From: Actinomadura sp. CNU-125
Lineage (GTDB): Bacteria; Actinomycetota; Actinomycetes; Streptosporangiales; Streptosporangiaceae
Length of the DNA: 64,000 bases
NCBI RefSeq assembly: GCF_001942465.1
Contig: NZ_MKJY01000111.1
Location: forward strand, 62,001-126,000
Reading direction: 5' to 3'
Shown here: piece after piece, positions 16,922 through 25,537 of the stretch
Position numbering within the stretch: the stretch's first letter is position 1
Layout: every line of letters starts with the position of its first letter
The notes under the pieces: model-generated
Seen by the model: the letters and a program-made list of their open reading frames with translations, nothing else
What the model was told of the DNA's origin: nothing
The model's database searches: none
Translations under genes and position numbers: made by a program

Positions 16922-17538
16922 TGCACCTCCACATAGTCGAGCGCCTGCTCCAGCGACACCACGTCGGCGTACTTGGCCTGGACGTCGACGAGGGTCGCGT
17001 CGTGCGCGGACCGGACCCGGTCGGCGACGGCGTCGGCGACCACCAGCGTCGGGAACCCGTACTGGACCGCGTCGACGGCCGTCGCCCGCACGCACCCGCT
17101 GGTCGTGGCGCCGCAGACCACGACGGTGTCGGCGCCGTAGGCGCGCAGCAGCCCGGCGAGGCCGGTGCCGAAGAACGCGCTCGCGCCCGTCTTGGTCACC
17201 ACGGGATCCGCCTCGCGGCGCGGCAGCCGCTCGTCGATCTCGACCAGCCGGGTGCCCTCCCGCAGGACGCCCAGCCCGGGCGCCTTGTCCAGCCACGCGC
17301 TCGGCGCGTGCCCGGCGAAGGCGATGGTCGTGAAGACGACGGGCGCCGCGGCCTCGTGGAAGGCCCGCACGAGCCGTCCGGCCGCCGCGATCTCGTCCGG
17401 CATGTCGGCGCCGACGGGGACGGACGGGTCGGTGAAGCCCTTCTGCAGGTCCACGACCACGAGCGCCGGGCGGCGCCCGCGCCGGACCGTCCCGCCGAAC
17501 CCGGCACGGACGTACCGGTCATGCACGTCGTCGGTCAT
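16918..17538 (-). CDS. nicF: Maleamate amidohydrolase, isochorismatase-like hydrolase
   Basis: A 206-residue cysteine hydrolase with the Asp-Lys-Cys triad of the isochorismatase family: VVDLQKGFTDP (Asp), VTKTGASAFFGTGL (Lys), and VVVCGATTSGCVRATA with Cys149. NicF hydrolyses maleamate to maleate and ammonia. It is the first gene of the operon. The ATG at 17538 follows GGAGAGGAGCG, and a 16-bp AT-rich palindrome lies 46 bp upstream. Nicotinamidase or ureidoacrylate hydrolase would be alternatives from the sequence alone, but the adjoining nicE, nicD and nicX genes support this role. Confidence 0.82.
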   Translation of the reverse strand: MTDDVHDRYVRAGFGGTVRRGRRPALVVVDLQKGFTDPSVPVGADMPDEIAAAGRLVRAFHEAAAPVVFTTIAFAGHAPSAWLDKAPGLGVLREGTRLVEIDERLPRREADPVVTKTGASAFFGTGLAGLLRAYGADTVVVCGATTSGCVRATAVDAVQYGFPTLVVADAVADRVRSAHDATLVDVQAKYADVVSLEQALDYVEVQ

Positions 17539-17583
17539 CAACGCTCCTCTCCGAAGCCTTCGGCCGCGGTCGAGCGTCACCAT

Positions 17584-17599
17584 AGATTTAATTAAATCT
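17584..17599. promoter_or_regulatory. Candidate GntR operator of the nic operon
   Basis: A perfect 16-bp palindrome, AGATTTAATTAAATCT, pure AT in its core within a very GC-rich genome, lies 46 bp before the nicF start. Its position in the nicF/MFS divergent gap fits an operator for the GntR-type regulator encoded at the end of the operon. Confidence 0.6.
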
Positions 17600-17732
17600 T
17601 GCCGTCAAGAGCAGCGACAGCCACCCTCGACAACCCCACAACATCGGATGTACTTGCAGTTCAAAACATGTCTTCCAGGAAGATTCGCCCCCGCTCGCAC
17701 CGGAAGCACGGATCGACCCTTGACAGGATTGC

Positions 17733-17761
17733 ATTAAACATACGAGCATCCTCGGAACCAA
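17733..17761 (-). promoter_or_regulatory. Possible promoter reading into nicF
   Basis: On the minus strand TTGGTT (17761-17756) is followed after 17 bp by TTTAAT (17738-17733), a fair match to a vegetative -35/-10 pair. Transcription from it would cross the palindrome at 17584, as expected for a repressed promoter. On the plus strand a TTGACA (17720-17725) may serve the MFS gene but lacks a clear -10. Confidence 0.3.
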
Positions 17762-17818
17762 CGGCCGGTGCTGCCCCGCACGGCGACCCACCGGCGAGCG
17801 TCTAGAGCGAGGTTCGAC

Positions 17819-19300
17819 ATGGTGAACGCTCAAGACCGTCCACCCACCCCCACCCCGTCCGTCCCCCACTACCGGACCCTGTGGCTGGTCCTGTTCGCCG
17901 GCTGGCTGTTCGCCTACGCCGACCGGGCGATCACCGGCCCCGTGGTCACCTGGATGATCGACAACGACGTCGACTTCCTGCAGGCGGCGGAGAATCCGCA
18001 CGCCCTCGGCGGCCTGATCGGCAGCCTCTTCTTCGCGGGCTACATGCTCACCCAGCTGCCGAGCGGCCACCTCGGCGACCGCTACGGCCACGCGGCCGTC
18101 CTCACCGTCTCGTTCGTGTGGGCCGGCGTCGCGACGATCGTCAGCGGGCTCTTCGCGGGCCTGTTCACGTTCGTGGCGCTACGCGTGATCACCGGGCTCG
18201 GCGAGGGCGCGTTCTACTCCAACGACCGTTCCCTCGTCGTCACCCACACCCCCGAGCACAAGCGCAGCCTCGGCCTCGGCGTCGCCATCACCGGCCTCGC
18301 CTTCGGGCTGACCGTGGCGAACATCGCCGCTCCCCCGCTGCTGAACCTCGGCGAGGACGTCCTCGGCCGCAACGACGCGTGGAAGCTCCCGTTCCTGGTG
18401 TTCGGCGGCCTGACGCTGATCCTCTCCGGGTTCATGTGGCGCTTCATGCGGCGGCTCGTGCAGCGCCCGCTGCGGCTGCGCGCCCCGTTCGGCCGCCTCG
18501 CCGCCATGGCCGTCGTGTTCTGCGCGCTGATCATGGCGCTGTTCTGGGCGAGCGACCGGCTCGGCATCCCCGAGTGGCTCGCGGCCGTCGCGCAGATCGT
18601 CCTCGCGCTCGCCATCGTCGCGGTCATGCAGCGCCGCCGCGGCGTCCAGATGGCGTCCGCGCTGCGCGACCGCGACACCATGCTGATCTACGTCGCGGCG
18701 ATCTCGATCCTGTGGAGCATCTGGCTGTTCGGCTACTGGTCGGTCGCGATCGTGTCGTCGGCCGCCGACAGCTCGCTCGTCGAGGCCGGGCTCACCGCCG
18801 CGTTCAACGCGGGCGCGGGCATCATCGGTTTCCCGGTCGGCGGCTGGCTGTCGGACGTCGCGCAGCGCCGCGGCCTCGGCCGCCGCAACCTGCTCATCGC
18901 GGCGACGGTCGGGCAGGGCGTCCTCGTCCTCCTCTTCGGCCTCTACCTGCAGTTCGTCGGAGAGCCGTCGCTGTGGGTGATGGGCGTCCTGATGTTCGGC
19001 ACCGGCCTGTTCCTCAACGCCGTCCAGCCGATGTCGCAGGCCCTGACCGCCGACCTGGTGCGGCCGGAGAACCACGGCTCGGCGTTCGGCATGTGGAACC
19101 TCATCGCGGAGATCGGCGCCGTCGCCAGCCCGGTCGTCAGCGGCGCCCTCCGCGACGCGACCGGAAGCTGGACGACCGCGATCTACCTCGACGCGGCGCT
19201 CGTCCTCGGCAGCGCGTTCCTCTACCTGGGCGTCCGCCGCACCGGACCGCTGCGGGAGGACGCGTCCGTCCCGTCCATGGCGGGCGGCGCGACCGCGTGA
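17819..19300 (+). CDS. MFS transporter, likely substrate uptake for the nic pathway
   Basis: A 493-residue transporter with about 12 membrane segments. The loop 2-3 motif is SGHLGDRYGHAAVL, helix 1 carries AYADRAITGPVV, and helix 4-5 has VITGLGEGAFYSNDRSLV. This pattern belongs to the aromatic/organic acid uptake branch (ACS/NicT-like) rather than drug efflux. It is divergent from nicF with the AT palindrome between them, so I infer uptake of nicotinate or another pyridine acid under the same regulator. The ATG at 17819 follows GAGCGAGG. The last 30 residues are a hydrophilic tail. Confidence 0.78.
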   Translation: MVNAQDRPPTPTPSVPHYRTLWLVLFAGWLFAYADRAITGPVVTWMIDNDVDFLQAAENPHALGGLIGSLFFAGYMLTQLPSGHLGDRYGHAAVLTVSFVWAGVATIVSGLFAGLFTFVALRVITGLGEGAFYSNDRSLVVTHTPEHKRSLGLGVAITGLAFGLTVANIAAPPLLNLGEDVLGRNDAWKLPFLVFGGLTLILSGFMWRFMRRLVQRPLRLRAPFGRLAAMAVVFCALIMALFWASDRLGIPEWLAAVAQIVLALAIVAVMQRRRGVQMASALRDRDTMLIYVAAISILWSIWLFGYWSVAIVSSAADSSLVEAGLTAAFNAGAGIIGFPVGGWLSDVAQRRGLGRRNLLIAATVGQGVLVLLFGLYLQFVGEPSLWVMGVLMFGTGLFLNAVQPMSQALTADLVRPENHGSAFGMWNLIAEIGAVASPVVSGALRDATGSWTTAIYLDAALVLGSAFLYLGVRRTGPLREDASVPSMAGGATA

Positions 19301-19405
19301 CCGTGCCGGGCGGGGCCGCCCGCCCCGCCCGGCACGGCGTCACCGCGGCCCGGCCCACCAGTCGCGCTGCCGAGTGTGGCGCATGGCACCGACAGTTCCG
19401 GACGG

Positions 19406-20778
19406 CTAGGCGGGCGCGGGCGCGCGGCCGGGGGTCAGGACGAGCGCGGCCCGCGCGCCCGCGGCGGCGGCGATCGCCGCGAGGGCGTACGCCTCGGTGA
19501 AGCCGTCGAGCGTGGTGCCGACCAGGCTCGCGGCGGCGACGCTCGACACGACGGCGGCGCCGAAGGACGCGCCGAACTCGTGGAACGTGCTCACGATGCC
19601 CGAGGCGACCCCGGCCTCGTGCGGCGCGACCCGTCCGAGGGCGTCGCCGAGGCGACGACGAACAGGGCGCCGGTGCCCGCCGCCGCGAACGCCACCCCGG
19701 AGGCGACGGCGACGGGGTTCAGCGAGATCGCCGGGACCGCCATGCCGAGCGCCGCGATCACCAGTCCCGCGACGGCCGGTGCGCGCCCGCCCCACCGGCC
19801 GAGCACGCGTCCGGTCAGGTCGGCGCCGAGCATCGTGGCCAGCGCGACCGGGAGGAACAGCAGGCCGGTCCGGAGGGCGCCGTAGTCGCGAGCGTGCTGG
19901 AAGTAGAAGGTGCCGAGGAAGAACACCGCGATCATCAGTGCCGTCGCCATGAAGATGAGGAACGCGCCCGTCGCGACGGGACGCCGGGCCAGGAGCCGGA
20001 CGTCCATCAGCGGCGACGGGGCGCGCCGCTGCCAGAACCCGAACAGGGCGTACCCCGCGGCGGCGGCGAGGACGAGCCCGCCGGTGCGGGCGGTGAGCCA
20101 GCCGTCCTCGCCCGCGCCGATCAGCGCGTAGATCAACGCCGCCGTGGAGGCCGTCACGAGGACGGCGCCGGGGACGTCGACGCGGCCGCGTGCGGCGGCC
20201 GGGGGCGCGGCGGGGAGCATGACGGCGAGGGCCACGGCGATCACGGCGCCGATGGGCACGTTGACGTAGAAGACCCATTCCCAGCCGGGACCGGCGGTGA
20301 GCAGGCCTCCGAGCAGGACGCCGAGGGCCGCGCCGCCGCCGCCGAGCGCGGACCACACGCCGAGTGCCTTGTTGCGCTCGTCCCCGTCGAACAGCGCCAC
20401 GACCAGGGACAGCGCGGCCGGGGACAGCAGCGCCGCGCCGACGCCCTGCGCGACGCGCCCGCCGAGCAGCATTTCGGCGGACCCCGCCAGGCCCGTGACC
20501 AGCGAGGCCACGGTGAACAGCACGAGGCCGGCGAGCACGATCCGGTTGGCGCCCGCGAGGTCGGCGAGGCGGCCGCCGAGCAGCATCAGTCCGCCGAAGG
20601 TGAGGGTGTAGGCGCTGACCGTCCAGGTCAGGGTCTCGCGGCCGACGCCGAGGTCGGCCTCGATGTGGGGCAGCGCGATCGCCACGACCGTGACGTCGAG
20701 GATCAGCATCAGCTGCGCCACCCCGAGGAAGCCCAGCACGCGCCACCGTGCCGGGTGCGGTCCGTCGAGGGATTTCAT
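19406..20778 (-). CDS. MFS exporter, DHA2 (EmrB/QacA) family (frame break near 19648)
   Basis: A transporter of about 455 residues with 13-14 membrane segments. DHA2 signatures are LMLILDVTVVAIALPHIEAD (motif D1), LLGGRLADLAGANRIVLAGL (motif A) and GRVAQGVGAALLSPAALSLV. The C-terminal part (DALGRVAPHEAGVASGIVST, then FHEFGASFGAAVVSSVAAAS) is in the adjacent frame. One G seems lost in TCGGGCGAC near 19648. It is a proton-driven multidrug exporter. The divergent TetR gene (20911) and the two identical-architecture palindromes between them make it a typical TetR-controlled pump. The start at 20778 follows GGGAGGACC. Confidence 0.8.
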
Positions 20779-20797
20779 CGGGTCCTCCCGTAGCCGT

Positions 20798-20821
20798 AAC
20801 TCGTACGTCTGGATACGAGTT
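20798..20821. promoter_or_regulatory. TetR operator, site 1
   Basis: Perfect inverted repeat AACTCGTA-N8-TACGAGTT, 20 bp before the DHA2 exporter start. It matches site 2 (20835) in arm sequence and 8-bp spacer. Confidence 0.7.
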
Positions 20822-20834
20822 CTTCGGCCAATCT

Positions 20835-20858
20835 AATTCGTACTCCTGCATACGAATT
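20835..20858. promoter_or_regulatory. TetR operator, site 2
   Basis: Perfect inverted repeat AATTCGTA-N8-TACGAATT. Together with site 1 it gives the consensus AAnTCGTA-N8-TACGAnTT with a centre-to-centre distance of 37 bp. Both sites are between the exporter and its TetR regulator. Confidence 0.7.
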
Positions 20859-20910
20859 CCCCGAGGGCCGCAATAACTCGAACATGGCCGTACGGGTTAG
20901 GGTGGTTCGC

Positions 20911-21489
20911 GTGACCGCACCGTCCGCCCGTCCCCGGCGCCGCGCCGACGCGGAGCGCAACATCGCCCGCATCGTGTCCGCCGCGCGCACCTTGCTGAGC
21001 TCCGACCCGAACGCGAGCACGGACGACATCGCCCGTGCGGCGGGCGTCGGGCGGATGACCCTCTACGGGCACTTCCGCACCCGCGCCGACCTGGTCGAAG
21101 CCGCTCTGACGGACGCGCTGCGCGACGGCGACGAGGTCCTGGCGGCCGTCGATCTCACCGGGGACGCCCGCGCGGCGATGGGCCGCCTGCTCGCGTCGAG
21201 CTGGCGGCTCGCGGCCGAGTCCGGGTCCCTGCTGGCCGCCGCCGAGGGGGTCCTCCCGGCGGGCCGGATGCGCGAGCTGCACGACCCGCCCGCACGGCGG
21301 ATGGCGGACCTCGTCCGGCGCGGCCGGGAGGAGGGCGTCATGCGCACCGACCTGAGCGAAGCCTGGCTGGTGAGCGTCGTCCACTACATCGTGCACGGCG
21401 CGGCGAACGAGGTCCGGGCGGGCCGCCTCGCCGCCGAGGACGCCGCCGACACGGTGACGAAGTCGGTTCTGTCCGTTCTTACGGCTTAG
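20911..21489 (+). CDS. TetR/AcrR family regulator of the DHA2 exporter
   Basis: About 192 residues. The HTH reads AERNIARIVSAARTLLSSDP, STDDIARAAGVGRMTLYGHF, RTRADLVEAAL. The ligand-binding half is helical and ends SVVHYIVHGAANEVRAGRL. The GTG at 20911 follows AGGGTGG and gives the usual short N-terminus (VTAPSARPRRRADAERN); an ATG at 20884 is in frame. It is divergent from the exporter, and the pair of palindromes in the gap (20798, 20835) almost certainly are its operators. Confidence 0.82.
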   Translation: MTAPSARPRRRADAERNIARIVSAARTLLSSDPNASTDDIARAAGVGRMTLYGHFRTRADLVEAALTDALRDGDEVLAAVDLTGDARAAMGRLLASSWRLAAESGSLLAAAEGVLPAGRMRELHDPPARRMADLVRRGREEGVMRTDLSEAWLVSVVHYIVHGAANEVRAGRLAAEDAADTVTKSVLSVLTA

Positions 21490-21576
21490 CGGTCGAGGGG
21501 GAAGCTCATACCGGGACGGTGCCGCGTCCCGTTCTCCTGCTCGACGGCGTGCCGAACCCTACGGCGCGTCCGGCCG

Positions 21577-22155
21577 TTACAGGTCGCGGATCACCTTGGC
21601 CGGGGTGCCCACGGCGACGACGTCGCGGGGAACGTCCTTGGTGACGACCGCCCCGGCCCCGATGACGCTGTTCGCGCCGATCGTGACCCCGGCGAGGACG
21701 ATCGCGCCGCCGCCGATCCACACGTTGTCCTCGATGACGATCGGGGCGGCGCCCTCGATCTTCGCGCGGCGCTGCTCGGGGTCGAGGGGGTGGGTGGGGG
21801 TGAGCAGCTGGACGTTCGGGCCGATCTGCACGTCGTCGCCGATCGTGATGCGCGCGACGTCCAGAGCGGTCAGCCCATAGTTCGCGAACGTGCCCGAACC
21901 GACCGTGATGTGGGAGCCGTAGTCGACGTACAGCGGCGGCCGGATGTGCGCGTCGGGGGCGATCGACCCGAGCAGTTCCTCCAGGACGGGACGGGCGGCG
22001 CCCTGGTCGGCCGGGTACACCTCGCCGTACCGGTGGGCCAGCGCGATCGCGCGTTTCGACGCGGCCTCCAGTTCGGGGTCGTCCGCGATGTACGGATCCC
22101 CGGCCAGCATTCGCTCACGGTTGGTGCGGGTGTCCCCGGCGAAGAAGTCGGTCAC
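21577..22155 (-). CDS. Sugar O-acetyltransferase (maltose/galactoside acetyltransferase, LbH family)
   Basis: A 192-residue left-handed beta-helix transferase. The N-terminal maltose-acetyltransferase domain has NRERMLAGDPYIADDPELEA. Hexapeptide repeats follow: HITVGSGTFANYGLTALDVA, IGDDVQIGPNVQLLTPTHPL, IVIEDNVWIGGGAIVLAGVT. The catalytic His is in TPTHPLDPEQRR. It transfers an acetyl group from acetyl-CoA to a sugar hydroxyl. The start is GTG at 22155, 10 bp after the stop of the TetR gene upstream on the same strand, so the two are probably one transcript. Confidence 0.85.
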   Translation of the reverse strand: MTDFFAGDTRTNRERMLAGDPYIADDPELEAASKRAIALAHRYGEVYPADQGAARPVLEELLGSIAPDAHIRPPLYVDYGSHITVGSGTFANYGLTALDVARITIGDDVQIGPNVQLLTPTHPLDPEQRRAKIEGAAPIVIEDNVWIGGGAIVLAGVTIGANSVIGAGAVVTKDVPRDVVAVGTPAKVIRDL

Positions 22156-22165
22156 GGGGACGAGC

Positions 22166-22753
22166 CTACGAGCCGTCCGCGCCGAGCAGGCGCAGCAGCG
22201 TGGTGCGGAGCGCCTCGTCCGCCTCGGCGGCCGACAGCCGCCCGGCGTCCCGCTCCTCGCTCGCGGTGTGGCCGAGCGTGATGATCACCGTGACGAGCCA
22301 GTCGACGGGGAGCCGGTCGTCGAATTCCCCGGTCCGCCTGCCGCGCCGGACGATGCGGCGGAGCCGGTCGGCGATCGCGGTGTGGCGCTGCGCGTCCTCC
22401 CCGGAGTCGGCGGGCAGCGCGGCGAGCGCCCGCATGAGGACGGGGTGCCGGCCGGCCGTCCGCGCCCGCGTCGAGCAGCCGCAGCAGCGCCTCGGCGGCC
22501 GGTCCGGTGTCGAGGTCGGCGGCGTCCATCTCCGCGACGGTCGCCGCGGTGAGGTGGTCGAGGACCCCCGACAGCAACCGGTCCCGGGTGGGGAAGTGGG
22601 CGTAGACGGTCTGGCGGGTGACGCCCGCGGCGGTGGCGACGGCCGCGACGCCCGCGTCGGGCCGGGCGTCAGGACCCGGACGGCCGCGTCCAGGATGGCC
22701 GCCCTGCTGCGCAGGGCGTCGGCACGGCGGTTGCGGGCCGGGGACGAGGTCAT
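22166..22753 (-). CDS. TetR family regulator (two compensating frame breaks)
   Basis: Start MTSSPARNRRADALRSRAAI and the C-terminal half (RHPVLMRALAALPADSGEDA, DWLVTVIITLGHTASEERD) lie in one frame. The HTH core (ATAAGVTRQTVYAHFPTRDR, LLSGVLDHLTAATVAEMDAA) lies in another, between about 22665 and 22455. A one-base loss followed by a one-base gain explains this, so the frame stays open throughout but the middle 70 residues are scrambled. Taken at face value the annotated protein would lack its recognition helix. A large inverted pair CTCTTACA/TGTAAGAG flanks its promoter. Likely targets are the acetyltransferase downstream and the divergent SnoaL-like gene. Confidence 0.68.
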   Translation of the reverse strand: MTSSPARNRRADALRSRAAILDAAVRVLTPGPTRASRPSPPPRASPARPSTPTSPPGTGCCRGSSTTSPRRPSRRWTPPTSTPDRPPRRCCGCSTRARTAGRHPVLMRALAALPADSGEDAQRHTAIADRLRRIVRRGRRTGEFDDRLPVDWLVTVIITLGHTASEERDAGRLSAAEADEALRTTLLRLLGADGS

Positions 22754-22807
22754 CTCTTACACCTTGCCAAAGTTGTCGACTGCTGCATATTTTACACACT
22801 GTAAGAG
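22754..22807. promoter_or_regulatory. Candidate TetR operator region
   Basis: The TetR/SnoaL divergent gap holds CTCTTACA (22754-22761) and its exact reverse complement TGTAAGAG (22800-22807). The second arm is part of a tight palindrome TTACA-CAC-TGTAA (22792-22804). The gap is AT-richer than its surroundings. Confidence 0.5.
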
Positions 22808-22837
22808 TTAAAGCCGATTCCTACCGGCGGGAGTGCC

Positions 22838-23269
22838 GTGCGTCCCTTCGACGACATCGACCCCGGGAAGTTCATCGCGGACTTCTTCACCGACTACACC
22901 GCGGACCTCCTGCGCGAGGAGGAGGATCCGGCGGTGGTCATCGACCGCTACCACACGCCGGACATCGTCGAGGTGGCCGACGGTCACCGCATGGACCGGG
23001 ACAAGCTCATCGCGCACGCCCGCCCCGTGCGCAAGAACCGTCCCAGCCAGCGCATCGACGTGCACGAAGCGGCCGCGAACGGCGACCGGCTCGCCGCCCG
23101 GTACACGCTGCACGTGCTGCAACGCGGAAAGAAGCTCGACATCGAGGTCTACTTCTTCGGGCGGTTCGCCCCCGACGGGCGGATGCGCGAGGCGCACATG
23201 CTCACCCGCACCGTTCCCGCCGGCGGACCCGAGTCGGCACCGGCGGGAACGGGCGCGGCCACCGCGTGA
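22838..23269 (+). CDS. SnoaL-like/NTF2-fold protein
   Basis: A 143-residue protein with the small alpha+beta barrel pattern of SnoaL-like domains: FTDYTADLLREEEDPAVVID, RYHTPDIVEVADGHRMDRDK, then strands RLAARYTLHVLQ and LDIEVYFFGRFAPDGRMREA. Members are polyketide cyclases, isomerases or ligand-binding proteins; no catalytic pair can be assigned here. The GTG at 22838 has GCGGGAG upstream. It is divergent from the TetR gene at 22166-22753 and likely under its control. Confidence 0.72.
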   Translation: MRPFDDIDPGKFIADFFTDYTADLLREEEDPAVVIDRYHTPDIVEVADGHRMDRDKLIAHARPVRKNRPSQRIDVHEAAANGDRLAARYTLHVLQRGKKLDIEVYFFGRFAPDGRMREAHMLTRTVPAGGPESAPAGTGAATA

Positions 23270-23276
23270 CCCGCGG

Positions 23277-25470
23277 CTAGGCGTCCGTCCGGGCCGGGAC
23301 GGACGCGGGCGGCGCGGCGGGCGGTTCGGCGGGCGCTTCGATCGACAGGTGCGGCAGGCGCGCGTCCAGCCATCGCGGCAGCCACCAGTTCGCGCGGCCG
23401 AGGAGGTGCATCACCGCCGGGACGAGCACGGTGCGCAGGACGAACGCGTCCAGTGCGACCGCGGCGGCGAGGCCGGTGCCGAACATCGCGATCACCCGCT
23501 GGCCGCCCAGGACGAACGCCGCGAACACCGCGATCATGATGGTGGCGGCGGCGGTGATGACCCGCCCGGTGGACGCCTGCCCGACGATCACCGCGCGCCC
23601 GTTGTCGCGGTGGTGCGTCCACTCCTCGTGCATGCGGCTGACCAGGAACACCTGGTAGTCCATGGAGAGGCCGAACAGCACGGGCAGCATCAGCACCGGC
23701 AGGAACGTCTCCACCGGCCCGGTGCCCAGCCCGAACGGTTCGGAGATCCAGCCCCACTGGAAGAACGCGACGACCACGCCGATCGACGCGCCGGCGGCGA
23801 ACAGGTTCATCACCGCGGCCGTCGCCGGGACGACGAGGCTGCGGAACGCCACGAACAGCAGGAGGAAGCCGAGGCCGACGATCACGCCGACGAACAGCGG
23901 CATCCGGCCCGCGAGGACGTCGGCGAAGTCGTCGTTGACGGCCGTCTCGCCGCCCACGTGGACGCGGAGGCCGGTGCCGCGCTCGGCGTCCGGGATCTCC
24001 TCCGCGCGCAGCCGCTCGATCAGCTCGGACGTGCGGGGCGACTGCGGCGAACTCGTGGGGATCACCTCGACGACGCCGACGGACGCGCCGTCGCGCATCG
24101 GCATCGCGGTCGCGCTCGCCACGCCCGCGGCGCCGCGCACGTCCCCGACGAGCGCGTCGAGCGCCGCCCGTCCGCGCTCGTCCGGCACCTCGGCGACCAG
24201 GTACAGCGGGCCGTTGAACCCGGGGCCGAACCCGGCGGCGAGCATGTCGTAGGCGGCGCGGGTCGTCGTGCCCTGCGGGTCGTTGCCCTGGTCGGACGAG
24301 CCGAGCCGCATCCCGAAGACCGGCACGGTGAGCACCGTCATGACGACCAGCGCCACGGCGGACAGCGCCCGGGGGCGCCGCCGCACCGTGCCCGCCCAGC
24401 GCGCCCAGAAGCCGGTGGCCTCGGTCTCGGCGACGGGACCGTGCGCGGCGAGGGCGGCGGCGCTCGCGGCGGGCGAGGGTGCGGGTGCCGAGGAAGCCGA
24501 GCATCGCCGGGAGCAGCGTGACGGCGGCGACGGCGGTGAGCGCGACCGTCAGCGCGGCGCCGATCGCCACGCCGTTCAGGAAGGACAGCCCGAGGACGAG
24601 CATGCCGAGCAGCGACACGACGACGGTTCCGGCGGCGAACAGCACGGCCCGTCCGGACGTCGCCACGGCCGCGGCCACCGATTCCTGCACGCCGCGTCCG
24701 GCGCGCAGCCCGGCGCGGTGGCGGGTGACGATGAACAGGGCGTAGTCGATGCCGACGCCGAGCCCGATCAGCGTGCCGAGCGTGGGGGTGAGGTCGGCGA
24801 GCGTGAACGCGTTGCTGAGCAGGCCCATCGTCAGGATCGCGGTGCCGAGCCCGGCGATGGCGGTGACGAGCGGGAGGACCATCGCGAACAGCGACCCGAA
24901 CGCCAGGAACAGCACGATGGCGGCCGCGACGACGCCGACGAGTTCGGCGGTGCCGGTGCTCGGTTCGCTGATCCGGGTGAGGGCCGGGCCGCCGAGCTCG
25001 ACGCGGACGCCGTCGGCGGCGCCCCGCGCGGCGGTGTCGGCGACGCGCTCGACGTCGTCCGGCGCGAGCGCCTCGGTCTGCGCGCCGAACGCGACGTGGG
25101 CGTAGGCGGTGCGGCCGTCCCGGCTGATCTGCCCCTCCGCGCCCGGCACGTACGGTCCGCGCACGTCCCCGACCCCGGGGAGGCCGGAGATCTCGTCGAG
25201 CGCGGCGGACATCTTCTCCCGGACGGCCGCGTCGCGGACCGTCCCGCGCTCCGCGCGCCACACGACGGTGGCGGTGGATCCGGATTGTTCGGGCGATGTT
25301 CGCTGGAGCAGTTCGAGAGCCGTCTTGGACTCGGTTCCGGGTAGTACGAGGTCGGTGCTGTAGGAGGTGCCGATCGACTGGGACGCGACGCCCAGCCCGA
25401 CCAGCGCCCCGAGCCAGAGCAGCACGACGACGAGACGCCGCCGGTAGCACCAGCGTGCGAGAGCGGACAT
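23277..25470 (-). CDS. MMPL family RND transporter (frame break near 24463)
   Basis: About 730 residues: two repeats of one helix, a large outer loop and five helices. The first half has MSALARWCYRRRLVVVLLWL and GLGVGIDYALFIVTRHRAGL. The second half, in the adjacent frame, has LFGLSMDYQVFLVSRMHEEW and AAATIMIAVFAAFVLGG. The paired GxxxDY motifs carry the proton-relay Asp and Tyr of MMPL transporters. One C appears lost in GAGCGCCGCC near 24463. MMPL proteins export lipids or siderophores or give drug resistance in actinobacteria. The ATG at 25470 follows AGGGGAA. It is in the same direction as the SDR gene upstream, 67 bp away, with an 8-bp-arm palindrome in the gap. Confidence 0.82.
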
Positions 25471-25492
25471 GGTTCCCCTAAAAGAAGGCATG

Positions 25493-25516
25493 CGAAAGCA
25501 GACGTACGTGCTTTCG
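25493..25516. promoter_or_regulatory. Inverted repeat between SDR and MMPL genes
   Basis: Perfect repeat CGAAAGCA-N8-TGCTTTCG. There is no T-run after it, so an operator for the MMPL gene seems more likely than a terminator of the SDR gene. Confidence 0.4.
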
Positions 25517-25537
25517 GAGTGGAAAAAGGGACGGGTG

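Noticed and set aside
17720-17748. TTGACA as a promoter for the MFS gene
   Set aside because: The -35 is perfect but no acceptable -10 is found at 16-18 bp, so it is not listed as a separate feature.
17599-17805. Small plus-strand frame in the nicF/MFS gap
   Set aside because: No ribosome site or protein-like composition; the gap is better explained as a regulatory region.
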